This document shows, in pieces, positions 25,237 through 33,475 of a DNA stretch of 64,000 nucleotides. Each line of letters begins with the position of its first letter. The first letter of the stretch is position 1. Both the position numbers and the translations under genes were made by a program. The stretch covers positions 682,001 to 746,000 of the forward strand of contig NZ_FQXC01000002.1 in the NCBI RefSeq assembly GCF_900129875.1. The letters are read 5' to 3'. Origin of the DNA: Marivita hallyeonensis (GTDB taxonomy: Bacteria; Pseudomonadota; Alphaproteobacteria; Rhodobacterales; Rhodobacteraceae). The notes under the pieces are model-generated. The model ran no database searches, was not told the origin of the DNA, and saw only the letters and a program-made list of their open reading frames with translations.

Positions 25237-26183
25237 GTGCCGGTCATTTCGGGTGGGTCCTCGGCCCGCCAGATACCCCGCGCCACGAGGTCGCGAATGA
25301 CTTCGATTGTGATCCTCTCCAACTCTCGGCTTGCCGTTGTTACCGGCTTGGCGGGATTGCGCACCAGATAAACCGGACGCGTCATTCGCGGCTCGATGAT
25401 GGGCGCCATGATCAACTCGCCCCGCTCGACAAAATCGATGGCCGCAGCAGGTGCGAGGATGGTGTATCCCGACCCGCGCGATACCATCGTTTTGATCTGG
25501 CTGAGTGCGTCCATCTCGGTAGCCACACTGAGTTGCACGCCTTGGCTGCGGGTGAAACGGTCGATCATGGTCCGAAGCCCATGATGCTTTGACGGAAGCA
25601 CCAATTCGACGGGCGACAGGTCAGACAGTCGGACGGCGGTGCCCGCCCGGGTCTCGAAGGGCCAGGCATCGGGCGCCGAGAAGAAAAACAGGTCTTCGGT
25701 CATGAGCTGGCGGTGGGTCAGGTGCCGAACTGCGCTGACGTCGTAGAGGATGCCAAGGTCAATGGACTGATCCTCGAGCCAGGTTTGAATGAAGCCGCTC
25801 ATCGCTTCGATGGCCCGAAGACGCACTTTCGGTAGCTCCAACCGCACCGTCTCGGCCAGAGGCACCGACAGGACCATCGATACCGAGCTCGGCAAGCCGA
25901 AACTGACGTCGCCCATGGGTTCCGATCCCGAACGGCGGACCGCTTCGACCGCGTTTTCGAGCGCACCCGCGATCTCGCGGGCGTGGCTGAGCAGAACTTC
26001 CCCCGCCTGTGTCAGCGACACGCCGCGCGGACTGCGTTCGAGAAGTTTCACACCAAGATCGCGTTCGAGCGACAGAACGTGTTGCGACAGCGAGGGCTGG
26101 GCAACGTTCACCCGTTGTGCCGCTGCCGAGAGCGAACCTTCTTCGGCAATAGCGATGAAGTATCTGAGTTGTTTGATGTCCAC
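25233..26183 (-). CDS. LysR-family transcriptional regulator
   Basis: This 316-residue regulator has a canonical N-terminal winged helix (1-60, LRYFIAIAEEGSLSAAAQRVNVAQPSLSQHVLSLE) and a substrate-binding-like effector domain (about 90-300). It is divergent from the CoA-transferase operon starting at 26301 and convergent with the transporter operon. By the usual LysR layout it should control the divergent operon in response to a pathway intermediate. It could also regulate the transporter and GST operons, since these look functionally linked. Confidence 0.92.
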   Translation of the reverse strand: MDIKQLRYFIAIAEEGSLSAAAQRVNVAQPSLSQHVLSLERDLGVKLLERSPRGVSLTQAGEVLLSHAREIAGALENAVEAVRRSGSEPMGDVSFGLPSSVSMVLSVPLAETVRLELPKVRLRAIEAMSGFIQTWLEDQSIDLGILYDVSAVRHLTHRQLMTEDLFFFSAPDAWPFETRAGTAVRLSDLSPVELVLPSKHHGLRTMIDRFTRSQGVQLSVATEMDALSQIKTMVSRGSGYTILAPAAAIDFVERGELIMAPIIEPRMTRPVYLVRNPAKPVTTASRELERITIEVIRDLVARGIWRAEDPPEMTGT

Positions 26184-26200
26184 ATCTGGCTCCTCCCTAC

Positions 26201-26227
26201 CCCATAATAAAATCTTCTAGCTATGGG
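26201..26227. promoter_or_regulatory. Inverted repeat, candidate LysR binding site
   Basis: CCCATA (26201-26206) and TATGGG (26222-26227) are perfect inverted arms 15 bases apart in the divergent region between the LysR start (26183) and the CoA-transferase start (26301). LysR sites are typically short dyads in this position. Only symmetry and position support it. Confidence 0.4.
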
Positions 26228-26300
26228 AGGAAGAGGGTATTTCCGAACAGTTCGCCGACCGTGGGATACCAATGACGACAACACGAAGGATACGCATCCC

Positions 26301-27449
26301 ATGCAGGACCTTGAAGGAATCACGGTTGTGGCTCTGGAGCAGGCAGTGGCCGCGCCCTATGCCTCGGGCCGGCTCGCCGATGCGGGCGCACGGGTCATCA
26401 AGATCGAGCGCTCCGAGGGGGATTTCGCGCGGGGTTACGATGCGCTGGTGAATGGCGAAAGCGCGTATTTCGTTTGGTTGAATCGCGGCAAGGAATCGAT
26501 CCGTTTGGATGTAAAAAAACCTGAGGATCACGCCCTTCTGGACCGCATGATCGCAAGTGCGGACGTCTTCATCCAGAACCTCGCCCCCGGGGCGGCGGCG
26601 CGACTTGGTTTCGGTGCGGACGCGTTGCTGGCTCGCTTTCCGCGTCTGATCCATTGTTCGATCTCGGGCTATGGCGAGGACGGTCCCTACCGCGATCAAA
26701 AGGCCTATGACCTGCTCATTCAGGCCGAAAGCGGGCTGTGCGCCATCAACGGCACGGAGCACGGCGCCGCGCGCGTGGGCGTGTCGGTTTGCGATATCGC
26801 CGCAGGAATGACGGCCTTTCAGGCGATCCTTCAGGGGCTTTTTGCGCGCGAGCGTAGCGGGCAAGGACGCGCGATCGACGTGTCACTGTTTCACGCGATG
26901 GCCGACTGGATGAACGTCCCGTATCTTCAGACACGCTACGGCGGCAAGCCCCCGGCGCGGGTTGGACTGAAGCACCCCACCATCGCGCCGTATGGCGCGT
27001 ATGCATGTGCTGATGGCAAAGCCGTGCTGATCTCGATCCAGAACGAGCGGGAATGGCAGCGGCTGTGTACCGATGTGCTTGAAGACGAAGGTTTGGCCGT
27101 GGATTCACGGTTTATAACCAACAGTTTGCGCGTCGCGAACCGACCCGCACTGGAAGAACGGGTGGCTGCAGTCTTCAGTCGCTTCACCCGCGAGGCGATG
27201 ATCGAGCGTCTGCAAACGGCGCGCATCGCGTTCGGGCGGCTTTCCGATCTTGACGATCTCTTGGCGCATCCGCAGAACCGGCTGATTTCGGTCACCACCA
27301 GTGCTGGTGAAATCGAGATGCTGGCGCCAGGCGCCGTGGTTCGAGGTCAGGTCACGAAATACCGCGCGGTGCCCGATCTTGGAGATCACGACGTTCCATT
27401 ACGTGCCGAGTTCGGCGCGACCGCCCGTGCCCGCAAAGCCACGGCCTAG
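26301..27449 (+). CDS. Family III CoA-transferase (CaiB/BaiF), citramalate/mesaconate-type
   Basis: This 382-residue enzyme moves CoA between carboxylic acids via an aspartyl-CoA mixed anhydride. The catalytic Asp is Asp165 in SVCDIAAGM, and the GRAIDVSLFHAMADWM segment follows. The start at 26301 (MQDLEG) is chosen because the upstream extension lies over the regulatory dyad. The SVCDIAAGM/ADWM/SIQNEREW pattern is that of members annotated as citramalate or mesaconate CoA-transferases, and the operon also encodes a CitE-like lyase and a fumarase. Similar enzymes also act in isoprene degradation (IsoG), so the substrate stays open. Confidence 0.88.
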   Translation: MQDLEGITVVALEQAVAAPYASGRLADAGARVIKIERSEGDFARGYDALVNGESAYFVWLNRGKESIRLDVKKPEDHALLDRMIASADVFIQNLAPGAAARLGFGADALLARFPRLIHCSISGYGEDGPYRDQKAYDLLIQAESGLCAINGTEHGAARVGVSVCDIAAGMTAFQAILQGLFARERSGQGRAIDVSLFHAMADWMNVPYLQTRYGGKPPARVGLKHPTIAPYGAYACADGKAVLISIQNEREWQRLCTDVLEDEGLAVDSRFITNSLRVANRPALEERVAAVFSRFTREAMIERLQTARIAFGRLSDLDDLLAHPQNRLISVTTSAGEIEMLAPGAVVRGQVTKYRAVPDLGDHDVPLRAEFGATARARKATA

Positions 27450-27557
27450 AAGATTTGCCTATAGAGGCCGAAAAGAAACGGTCTTACCGCGGCGTCTGGC
27501 CGGAATGCTACGAATTCGGACAGCGATGCCAACGACAACCCAAGGGAGGAAACCCGC

Positions 27558-28505
27558 GTGTCCGACATCATCCTTCACCATTACGATCTTTCGCCCTTTT
27601 CGGAAAAGATCCGGTTGACCCTTGGCTACAAAGGTCTCGACTGGAACTCAGTTATCGTCGAAGCCGTTCCCCCGCGACCACTCCTCGACACACTGACCGG
27701 AGGATATCGCCGGGTTCCTGTTCTTCAGGTCGGAGCCGATATCTACTGCGACACAGAGGTGATCTTCCACGCGCTCGAGCGGATCAAACCGGCGCCGACC
27801 CTGTACCCCACGGGCGAAGGCATATCGAAAGCGCTGTCGCTCTGGTGGGACAGATCGACCTGGAAACCGGCGATCGGCGTGCTGGTCGACTACATCGGTG
27901 AGCACCTGCCCGAAGAATTCCTGAAAGACCGCAAGGACAACTACCTTGGATACGACATGTCCAAGGAAGGCATGGCACCGATGCTGCCCGCCTATGTCCA
28001 ACAGATGACGGCCTTCGCCGACTGGCTGGCGTCGATGCTGCGTGAGAACGGCGATTACTTGACCGGCAAGCACCTCAGCGCGGCGGACCTCACCTGCTAT
28101 CACTCACTGTGGCTATTGCGTGCCAATTGCGGTGCCGAGGCCATCGACGCACAACTCGGCCTCGCCCCAGAGGTCATTGCCTGGATGGACCGGATCGCAG
28201 CCATCGGGCACGGAAACAAGACCGACATGACACCGGAAGAGGCGCTGGCCGTTGCCAAAGCCGCGACGCCTGCCCATCCGGGTTTAGGCGACAACGATCC
28301 GTCTGGAATTGCTGTCGGAACAACCGTCACCGTGACACCGGACGACAATGCCCGCGTACCGGTGACTGGCACGCTGGTCGGCGCGGACACGCAAGAAATC
28401 GTCATCGCCATCGACAGCCCCGAGGCCGGACGGCTTCACGTTCACTTCCCCCGCGCCGGCTTTGAAACCATCGCACAATCCAACAGCGCCCGCAGCGCCG
28501 CCTGA
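27558..28505 (+). CDS. Glutathione S-transferase-like protein with C-terminal extension
   Basis: This 315-residue protein starts at a GTG (27558) after GGGAGG. Residues 1-80 form a thioredoxin-like GST N-domain (HHYDLSPFSEKIRLTLGYKGL, then GYRRVPVLQVG with the cis-Pro, and DTEVIF as the glutathione gamma-Glu site). A helical GST C-domain follows to about 220. Residues about 235-315 are extra: a beta-rich tail with VGTTVTVTPDD and ETIAQS that most GSTs lack. It could remove or attach glutathione on an intermediate of this operon. The role of the tail is unknown. Confidence 0.85.
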   Translation: MSDIILHHYDLSPFSEKIRLTLGYKGLDWNSVIVEAVPPRPLLDTLTGGYRRVPVLQVGADIYCDTEVIFHALERIKPAPTLYPTGEGISKALSLWWDRSTWKPAIGVLVDYIGEHLPEEFLKDRKDNYLGYDMSKEGMAPMLPAYVQQMTAFADWLASMLRENGDYLTGKHLSAADLTCYHSLWLLRANCGAEAIDAQLGLAPEVIAWMDRIAAIGHGNKTDMTPEEALAVAKAATPAHPGLGDNDPSGIAVGTTVTVTPDDNARVPVTGTLVGADTQEIVIAIDSPEAGRLHVHFPRAGFETIAQSNSARSAA

Positions 28506-28520
28506 TCAGGAAACAGGAAC

Positions 28521-28952
28521 ATGAAAGACATGAACGACACCGACACCCTCGCCGCCAACAAACAGCGCGCCCGGGGCTATTTCAAAGCCTTTGCCACGCA
28601 GGACAAAGAGTGGCTCGAAGCTAATGTCGCGCCGACATACATCCGACAGGACACCACGCTGCCCTTCGAAGTGAAAGGACCGGACGGGGTGCTCGCACTT
28701 GGCGACGTCCTTCTCGGCGCCTTCTCTGACGTCGAACTCGATATTCAGGAGGTGATCGCCGAGAACGACAAGGTGCTCGTTCACCTGCGTTTCCGTGGCG
28801 TGCATTCCGGTCCGTTCGGAGACTATCCGGCTTCCAACAAGCGGTTTGATGTCATGGTGCTCGACTTCTTCCGTATGGAAGACGGCATGATCGCCGAGCA
28901 ATGGCCTGCCATCGACAATCTGGGCTTGCAGCAGCAGATCGGGATGATCTGA
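28521..28952 (+). CDS. NTF2-like/SnoaL-type protein
   Basis: This 143-residue protein shows the cone-shaped NTF2-like pattern: N-terminal helix RARGYFKAFATQDKEWLEA, a Tyr-Ile-Arg-Gln-Asp strand, the VLVHLRFRGVHSG strand and DFFRMEDGMIAEQWPAIDN near the end. The family includes isomerases, cyclases and small dehydratases as well as binding proteins. It lies 15 bp after the GST-like gene and 4 bp before an SDR. It probably acts on an intermediate of the same pathway, but the reaction cannot be predicted. Confidence 0.82.
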   Translation: MKDMNDTDTLAANKQRARGYFKAFATQDKEWLEANVAPTYIRQDTTLPFEVKGPDGVLALGDVLLGAFSDVELDIQEVIAENDKVLVHLRFRGVHSGPFGDYPASNKRFDVMVLDFFRMEDGMIAEQWPAIDNLGLQQQIGMI

Positions 28953-28956
28953 TCCA

Positions 28957-29700
28957 ATGCGGCTGACGGGAAAATCGGCTTTGGTGACGGGAGGAGCCTC
29001 GGGCTTCGGAGCAGCCATCGCCGAGACCTTCGCGCAGGAGGGCGCGAAGGTCACCATACTCGATCTCAACGGGGACGGCGCAGCCGAGGTCGCGGACCGC
29101 ATCGGTGGGGTTTCCGTTAAGGGTGACGTGACAAACGCCTCCGATATCGAGGGCGCCGTCATGGCAGCGCGCAGGCACGGCGAGACGCTTGATCTCGTTG
29201 TGAACAATGCAGGCTGGACCCATCGCAACAAACCGATGCTCGACGTCACCGAAGAGGAATATGAGCGCCTCTATGATATCAATGTCCGCTCTATCTTTCA
29301 TATGACCTGCGCCTGTGTTCCGGTCATGCGCGAACAGGGTGGCGGAGTGATCCTGAATATCGGTTCGACGGCAGGCATTCGGCCCCGCCCCGGTCTGACG
29401 TGGTACAACTCCACCAAAGGCGCGGTAAACCTGTTGTCGAAATCGATGGCCGTTGAGCTTGCGCCGGACAAAATTCGGGTGAACTGCGTTGCCCCGGTGA
29501 TAGGTGCAACTGCACTGCTGGAAAGCTTCATGGGCGTCCCCGACACGCCAGAGAACCGCGCGAAATTCGTCGCGACAATTCCGTTGGGCCGAATGTCAGA
29601 GCCAAGGGACATTGCGAACGCCTGTCTCTACCTTGCATCTGACGAGGCCGAATTCATCACAGGCACGGTCTTCGAAGTCGACGGCGGTCGCACCGTGTGA
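28957..29700 (+). CDS. Short-chain dehydrogenase/reductase
   Basis: This 247-residue classical SDR has the cofactor motif TGGASGFG (11-18), Asp36 after the second strand (TILDLN) indicating NAD, NNAG at 83-86, and catalytic Ser137, Tyr150 and Lys154. It interconverts a hydroxyl and a carbonyl group. Position between the NTF2-like and CitE-like genes suggests oxidation of a hydroxyacyl or glutathionyl intermediate. It is clearly different from the SDR at 15943, which has an enlarged glycine loop. Confidence 0.92.
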   Translation: MRLTGKSALVTGGASGFGAAIAETFAQEGAKVTILDLNGDGAAEVADRIGGVSVKGDVTNASDIEGAVMAARRHGETLDLVVNNAGWTHRNKPMLDVTEEEYERLYDINVRSIFHMTCACVPVMREQGGGVILNIGSTAGIRPRPGLTWYNSTKGAVNLLSKSMAVELAPDKIRVNCVAPVIGATALLESFMGVPDTPENRAKFVATIPLGRMSEPRDIANACLYLASDEAEFITGTVFEVDGGRTV

Positions 29701-29715
29701 CAAGGAAAAGGCGAC

Positions 29716-30528
29716 ATGTCGTTTCCCATCACCTACTTGTTTGTCCCGGCTGACCGACCCGATCGTTTTGAAAAAGCGCTCGGCTCAGGGGCGGATCGCG
29801 TCATCCTGGACCTTGAAGACGCCGTGCGCCCCGATGCCAAAGCAGAGGCACGGCGGGCAATCCTCGATGCATCGCTTGATTGGGGTCGTGTGGTCGTGCG
29901 GATCAATGATGCCGCCTCACCTTACTTCGATGCGGATTTTTCATTCCTTGCCGAAATGAAAGCTGCGGCCGTGATGCTGCCCAAGGCCGAGACAGTCGAT
30001 ACGCTGACCCGCGTGAGTGATGCCGCAGGTTGTGATATCGAGGTACTCCCGCAGATCGAAACAGTTCGCGGCCTCGAAGCGGCGCCAGAACTTCTTGCGC
30101 ACCCCGCGACACGCCGTGCCGTGTTCGGCCATCTCGACTTCGCATTGGACCTCGGCGCGGAACCCGTTTGGGAGGCCCTGCTTTACGCACGGTCTCGGCT
30201 GGTGGCGTTGTCACGACTCGCAGGCGCCTTGCCACCGGTCGAAAGCGTGACCACGGCAGTGAAGGATGATGCGCGGCTTCGGGAGGACACACGGGCGGCG
30301 CGGCAGATGGGGTTCGGTGGCAAGCTTCTCATCCATCCAGCACAGGTCGGCCCGGCCGCCGAAGCGTTCCGCCCAAGCGATGCCGAACGCGACTGGGCCC
30401 GGCGCGTGCTTGACGTTGTGGCGCAGGGTGCCGCAGGGGCGGTAGCGGTTGATGGCAAGATGATCGACAAGCCCGTCGAAGAAGCCGCAAGACGTATCCT
30501 CGCCCGTGCGGGAGAGCTTGATGCCTGA
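29716..30528 (+). CDS. CitE-like CoA-ester lyase (malyl/citramalyl-CoA lyase family)
   Basis: This 270-residue TIM-barrel enzyme of the HpcH/HpaI/CitE family carries the LDLEDAV Mg-binding motif (31-37), VVRIND near 60 and LPQIET near 113, the residues that hold the CoA ester and metal. Family members cleave malyl-CoA, citramalyl-CoA or beta-methylmalyl-CoA to acetyl- or propionyl-CoA plus a keto acid. With a CitF-like CoA-transferase next (8 bp overlap) and a mesaconase-like fumarase after that, citramalyl-CoA lyase giving acetyl-CoA and pyruvate is the best guess. Confidence 0.87.
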   Translation: MSFPITYLFVPADRPDRFEKALGSGADRVILDLEDAVRPDAKAEARRAILDASLDWGRVVVRINDAASPYFDADFSFLAEMKAAAVMLPKAETVDTLTRVSDAAGCDIEVLPQIETVRGLEAAPELLAHPATRRAVFGHLDFALDLGAEPVWEALLYARSRLVALSRLAGALPPVESVTTAVKDDARLREDTRAARQMGFGGKLLIHPAQVGPAAEAFRPSDAERDWARRVLDVVAQGAAGAVAVDGKMIDKPVEEAARRILARAGELDA

Positions 30529-31966
30529 AGGCGCAATTCACACGTTGGGACGCAGACCGGACAAGTGCCTGACGAGCCTGTCCGACGCTGTTGCCGCGAC
30601 CGATTTGAAAGACGGCGCGACGATCTCGTTTCACCATCATCTGCGCAACGGGGACGCGGTCATCAATACCGTGGTGGCCATGCTGGCAAAGGCCGGACTT
30701 CGCGATCTGCATCTTGCGGTGACCTCGCTCTTTCCGGTTCACGCGCCTCTGATCGAACACATCCAGTCAGGCGTGATCGGGCGCATCTCTGCAAGTTTTA
30801 TCTCCGGTCCCGTGGGAGAGGCGATCAGCCGAGGAATTCTGGACGACCCCGTGACGCTGCGATCCCATGGCGGGCGTGCGCGTGCCATCGACCTTGGTGA
30901 GATGCCCATCGACTTGGCGTTCGTGGCGGCGCCGGCCGCCGACGAGATGGGCAATCTGTCCGGCCGCACAGGTCGCGCACCCTGCGGAACATTGGGCTAC
31001 CCGATGGTGGATGTGGAAAGCGCGCGTTACGTTGTGGCGGTGACCGACACGCTCGCGCCATTTCCCGTCACGCCCATTGATATCGCGCAGGACAAGGTCG
31101 ATTTCGTGGTCGTCATCCCGTCAATCGGTGATCCCGATGGCATCGCATCCGGCGCAACGACCCCGGCAACTGACGCGCTCAGCCTCGGCATCGCCGAAAA
31201 CACGGCTGCCGTCATCGCGGCAAGCGGGCTTCTGGAGGACGGCTTTTCGTTCCAGACCGGAGCCGGTGGCATTTCACTTGCGACCGCAGCCGCCGTGGGC
31301 CGCGAGATGCGCGCGCGCAACATCACCGGGAGCTTCGCCTGCGGCGGGATCACGGGTTTTCACGTCGACATGCTCGAGTCCGGTCTCTTTCGGGCCCTGA
31401 TGGATGTGCAGTGTTTTGACCTTGCCGCGGTGTCCTCCTACAGCCGGAACGCCAACCACATGGCGATGTCGGCATCGGCCTACGCCGGACCACATGTCGG
31501 CGGCGCAGTGGTCGACCGATTGTCTGCTGTCGTGTTGGGCGCAGCGGAAGTGGACGTCGATTTCAACGTCAACGTGACGACTCGTGCCGGTGGCGTCCTG
31601 ATCGGCGGATCGGGTGGACATGCCGACGCGGCGCAAGGCGCGCAGCTGACGCTCATCACAACCCGTCTCACGGCGGCGGGCTTTCCAAAGATCGTGCCCA
31701 AGGTCACCACACTGACGACCCCGGGCCAGTCTGTCGATGTGGTCGTAACCGAGGCCGGATTGGCCGTGAACCCGGCGCGCGCGGAGTTGTACGATCGACT
31801 GGTCAGCGCGGGCCTTCCGGTGGTCAGCGTCCATGATCTTGCCGCGATGGCTGCGCAAGCGGCGGATAAACAGGTACCGCCTCGTCCAAAGGGACCGGTT
31901 GTCGCCGTGTCGGAATATCGCGATGGTACTGTCATCGACGAAATCCGCCGCATCGACGAGGCCTAA
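30521..31966 (+). CDS. CitF-like CoA-transferase (citrate lyase alpha-subunit family)
   Basis: This 481-residue protein resembles the citrate lyase alpha subunit, a family I CoA-transferase (GATISFHHHLRNGD near the N-terminus, GGSGGHADAAQGA near 370). In citrate lyase this subunit exchanges acetyl-ACP for citryl-ACP. No CitD acyl-carrier protein, CitC or CitG gene is present here, so it probably uses free CoA thioesters. It starts at 30521 behind GGAGAG, overlapping the lyase gene. It would activate citramalate (or malate/citrate-like acids) for the adjacent lyase. Confidence 0.85.
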   Translation: MPEGAIHTLGRRPDKCLTSLSDAVAATDLKDGATISFHHHLRNGDAVINTVVAMLAKAGLRDLHLAVTSLFPVHAPLIEHIQSGVIGRISASFISGPVGEAISRGILDDPVTLRSHGGRARAIDLGEMPIDLAFVAAPAADEMGNLSGRTGRAPCGTLGYPMVDVESARYVVAVTDTLAPFPVTPIDIAQDKVDFVVVIPSIGDPDGIASGATTPATDALSLGIAENTAAVIAASGLLEDGFSFQTGAGGISLATAAAVGREMRARNITGSFACGGITGFHVDMLESGLFRALMDVQCFDLAAVSSYSRNANHMAMSASAYAGPHVGGAVVDRLSAVVLGAAEVDVDFNVNVTTRAGGVLIGGSGGHADAAQGAQLTLITTRLTAAGFPKIVPKVTTLTTPGQSVDVVVTEAGLAVNPARAELYDRLVSAGLPVVSVHDLAAMAAQAADKQVPPRPKGPVVAVSEYRDGTVIDEIRRIDEA

Positions 31967-31967
31967 G

Positions 31968-33473
31968 ATGACAGTAATCCGCGAAGACCACCTGATCGCA
32001 TCAATTGCAGACGCGCTGCAGTACATCTCATACTTCCATCCGCCCGATTTCATTCGCGCGATGGCAGCCGCTTGGGAGCGCGAGGAAAATCCCGGAGCCA
32101 AGCAGGCGATGGCGCAGATCCTCGTCAACAGCCGCATGTGTGCCATCGGACGGCGGCCCATCTGTCAGGACACCGGCGCAGCCAATATCCATGTAAGATA
32201 TGGTGTCGAAGCAAAGACGGATTTCAAACGCTCCCTGCAGGACATCTGCGACGAGGGTACCCGGCAAGGCTATCTTCGGGACACCAACCCGCTGCGCGCC
32301 TCGGTCGTGGTCGATCCATTCGGCGACCGCAAGAACTCGGGTGACAACACGCCCTGTATGCTGACCGTCGAGATGGTCGCAGGCGACAAGATTGAGGTCG
32401 AAGTTGCGGCCAAAGGCGGCGGATCGGAAAACAAGGCGAAATTCACCACGCTGAACCCGTCTGGCTCAATCGCCGACTGGGTTGTGAACACGGTCGAGAC
32501 ACTTGGCGCGGGCTGGTGCCCGCCCGGTATCCTCGGCATCGGAGTCGGAGGCAATGCCGACAAGGCCATGGCGCTGGCTAAAGCAGCGTTGAGCGATCCA
32601 ATTGACCTACACGATCTGCAGCGGCGCGGGCCAACGAACAAGACAGAGGAGCTTCGCCTCGAGATCGCCGAGCGGGTCAACGCGCTCGGCATCGGGGCCC
32701 AGGGCCTGGGTGGCGTGACCACCGTTCTCGACGTCAAGATCCGGTCTTTTCCGACCCACGCGGCTTCTTTGCCCGTCGGACTGATCCCGAACTGCGCAGC
32801 AACGCGACACGTCCATTTCACACTCGACGGTTCAGGCGCGGCCGACTTCACGCCGCCCGAGCTCAAGGATTACCCCGACATTGTCCTCGATCACGCCAGC
32901 GCCCATGCCCGGCGCGTGGATCTCGACAACCTGACGGATGACGTGCTTGCTTCGCTCGAACCGGGACAGACGCTGCTGCTTTCCGGCACCCTCTACACCG
33001 GGCGGGACGCGGCGCATAAACGGATGATCGACATGCTCGACAAGGGTGAGACCCTACCCGTCGATCTCAAGGGACGTGCAATCTACTACGTCGGTCCTGT
33101 CGACGCGGTCGGCGACGAGGCCATCGGTCCCGCCGGTCCCACAACTTCAACCCGGATGGACAAGTTCACGGATCGGATCCTTTCCGAGACAGGTCTGAGA
33201 CTGATGATCGGCAAGGCCGAACGCGGACCGGTCGCACTTGAGGCTATTGCTCGTCACAAGGCGGTCTACCTGATCGCCGTCGGCGGCGCAGCGTACCTCG
33301 TGTCCAAGGCCATCAAGGCCGCCAAGCCGATCGCGTTTCAAGACCTCGGCATGGAAGCGATCTACGAGCTCAAGGTCGAAGACATGCCTGTCACAGTCGC
33401 CGTCGATACCGGAGGCAACTCGATTCACAAAGCCGGTCCGGCCCAATGGCGGCGGACGCCTGAACCGGCGTAA
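31968..33473 (+). CDS. Class I fumarate hydratase family (candidate mesaconase)
   Basis: This 501-residue fused-type class I hydratase has cysteines Cys66 (CQDTG), Cys184 (GWCPPG) and Cys276 (PNCAATRH). Their spacing of 118 and 92 residues almost equals that of the [4Fe-4S] ligands in E. coli FumA, so an oxygen-sensitive cluster is expected. Class I fumarases can hydrate mesaconate to (S)-citramalate, and such mesaconases sit next to CoA-transferase and CitE-like genes in other bacteria, as here. Fumarase or tartrate dehydratase activity remains possible. It starts one base after the CitF-like stop. Confidence 0.9.
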   Translation: MTVIREDHLIASIADALQYISYFHPPDFIRAMAAAWEREENPGAKQAMAQILVNSRMCAIGRRPICQDTGAANIHVRYGVEAKTDFKRSLQDICDEGTRQGYLRDTNPLRASVVVDPFGDRKNSGDNTPCMLTVEMVAGDKIEVEVAAKGGGSENKAKFTTLNPSGSIADWVVNTVETLGAGWCPPGILGIGVGGNADKAMALAKAALSDPIDLHDLQRRGPTNKTEELRLEIAERVNALGIGAQGLGGVTTVLDVKIRSFPTHAASLPVGLIPNCAATRHVHFTLDGSGAADFTPPELKDYPDIVLDHASAHARRVDLDNLTDDVLASLEPGQTLLLSGTLYTGRDAAHKRMIDMLDKGETLPVDLKGRAIYYVGPVDAVGDEAIGPAGPTTSTRMDKFTDRILSETGLRLMIGKAERGPVALEAIARHKAVYLIAVGGAAYLVSKAIKAAKPIAFQDLGMEAIYELKVEDMPVTVAVDTGGNSIHKAGPAQWRRTPEPA

Positions 33474-33475
33474 CA

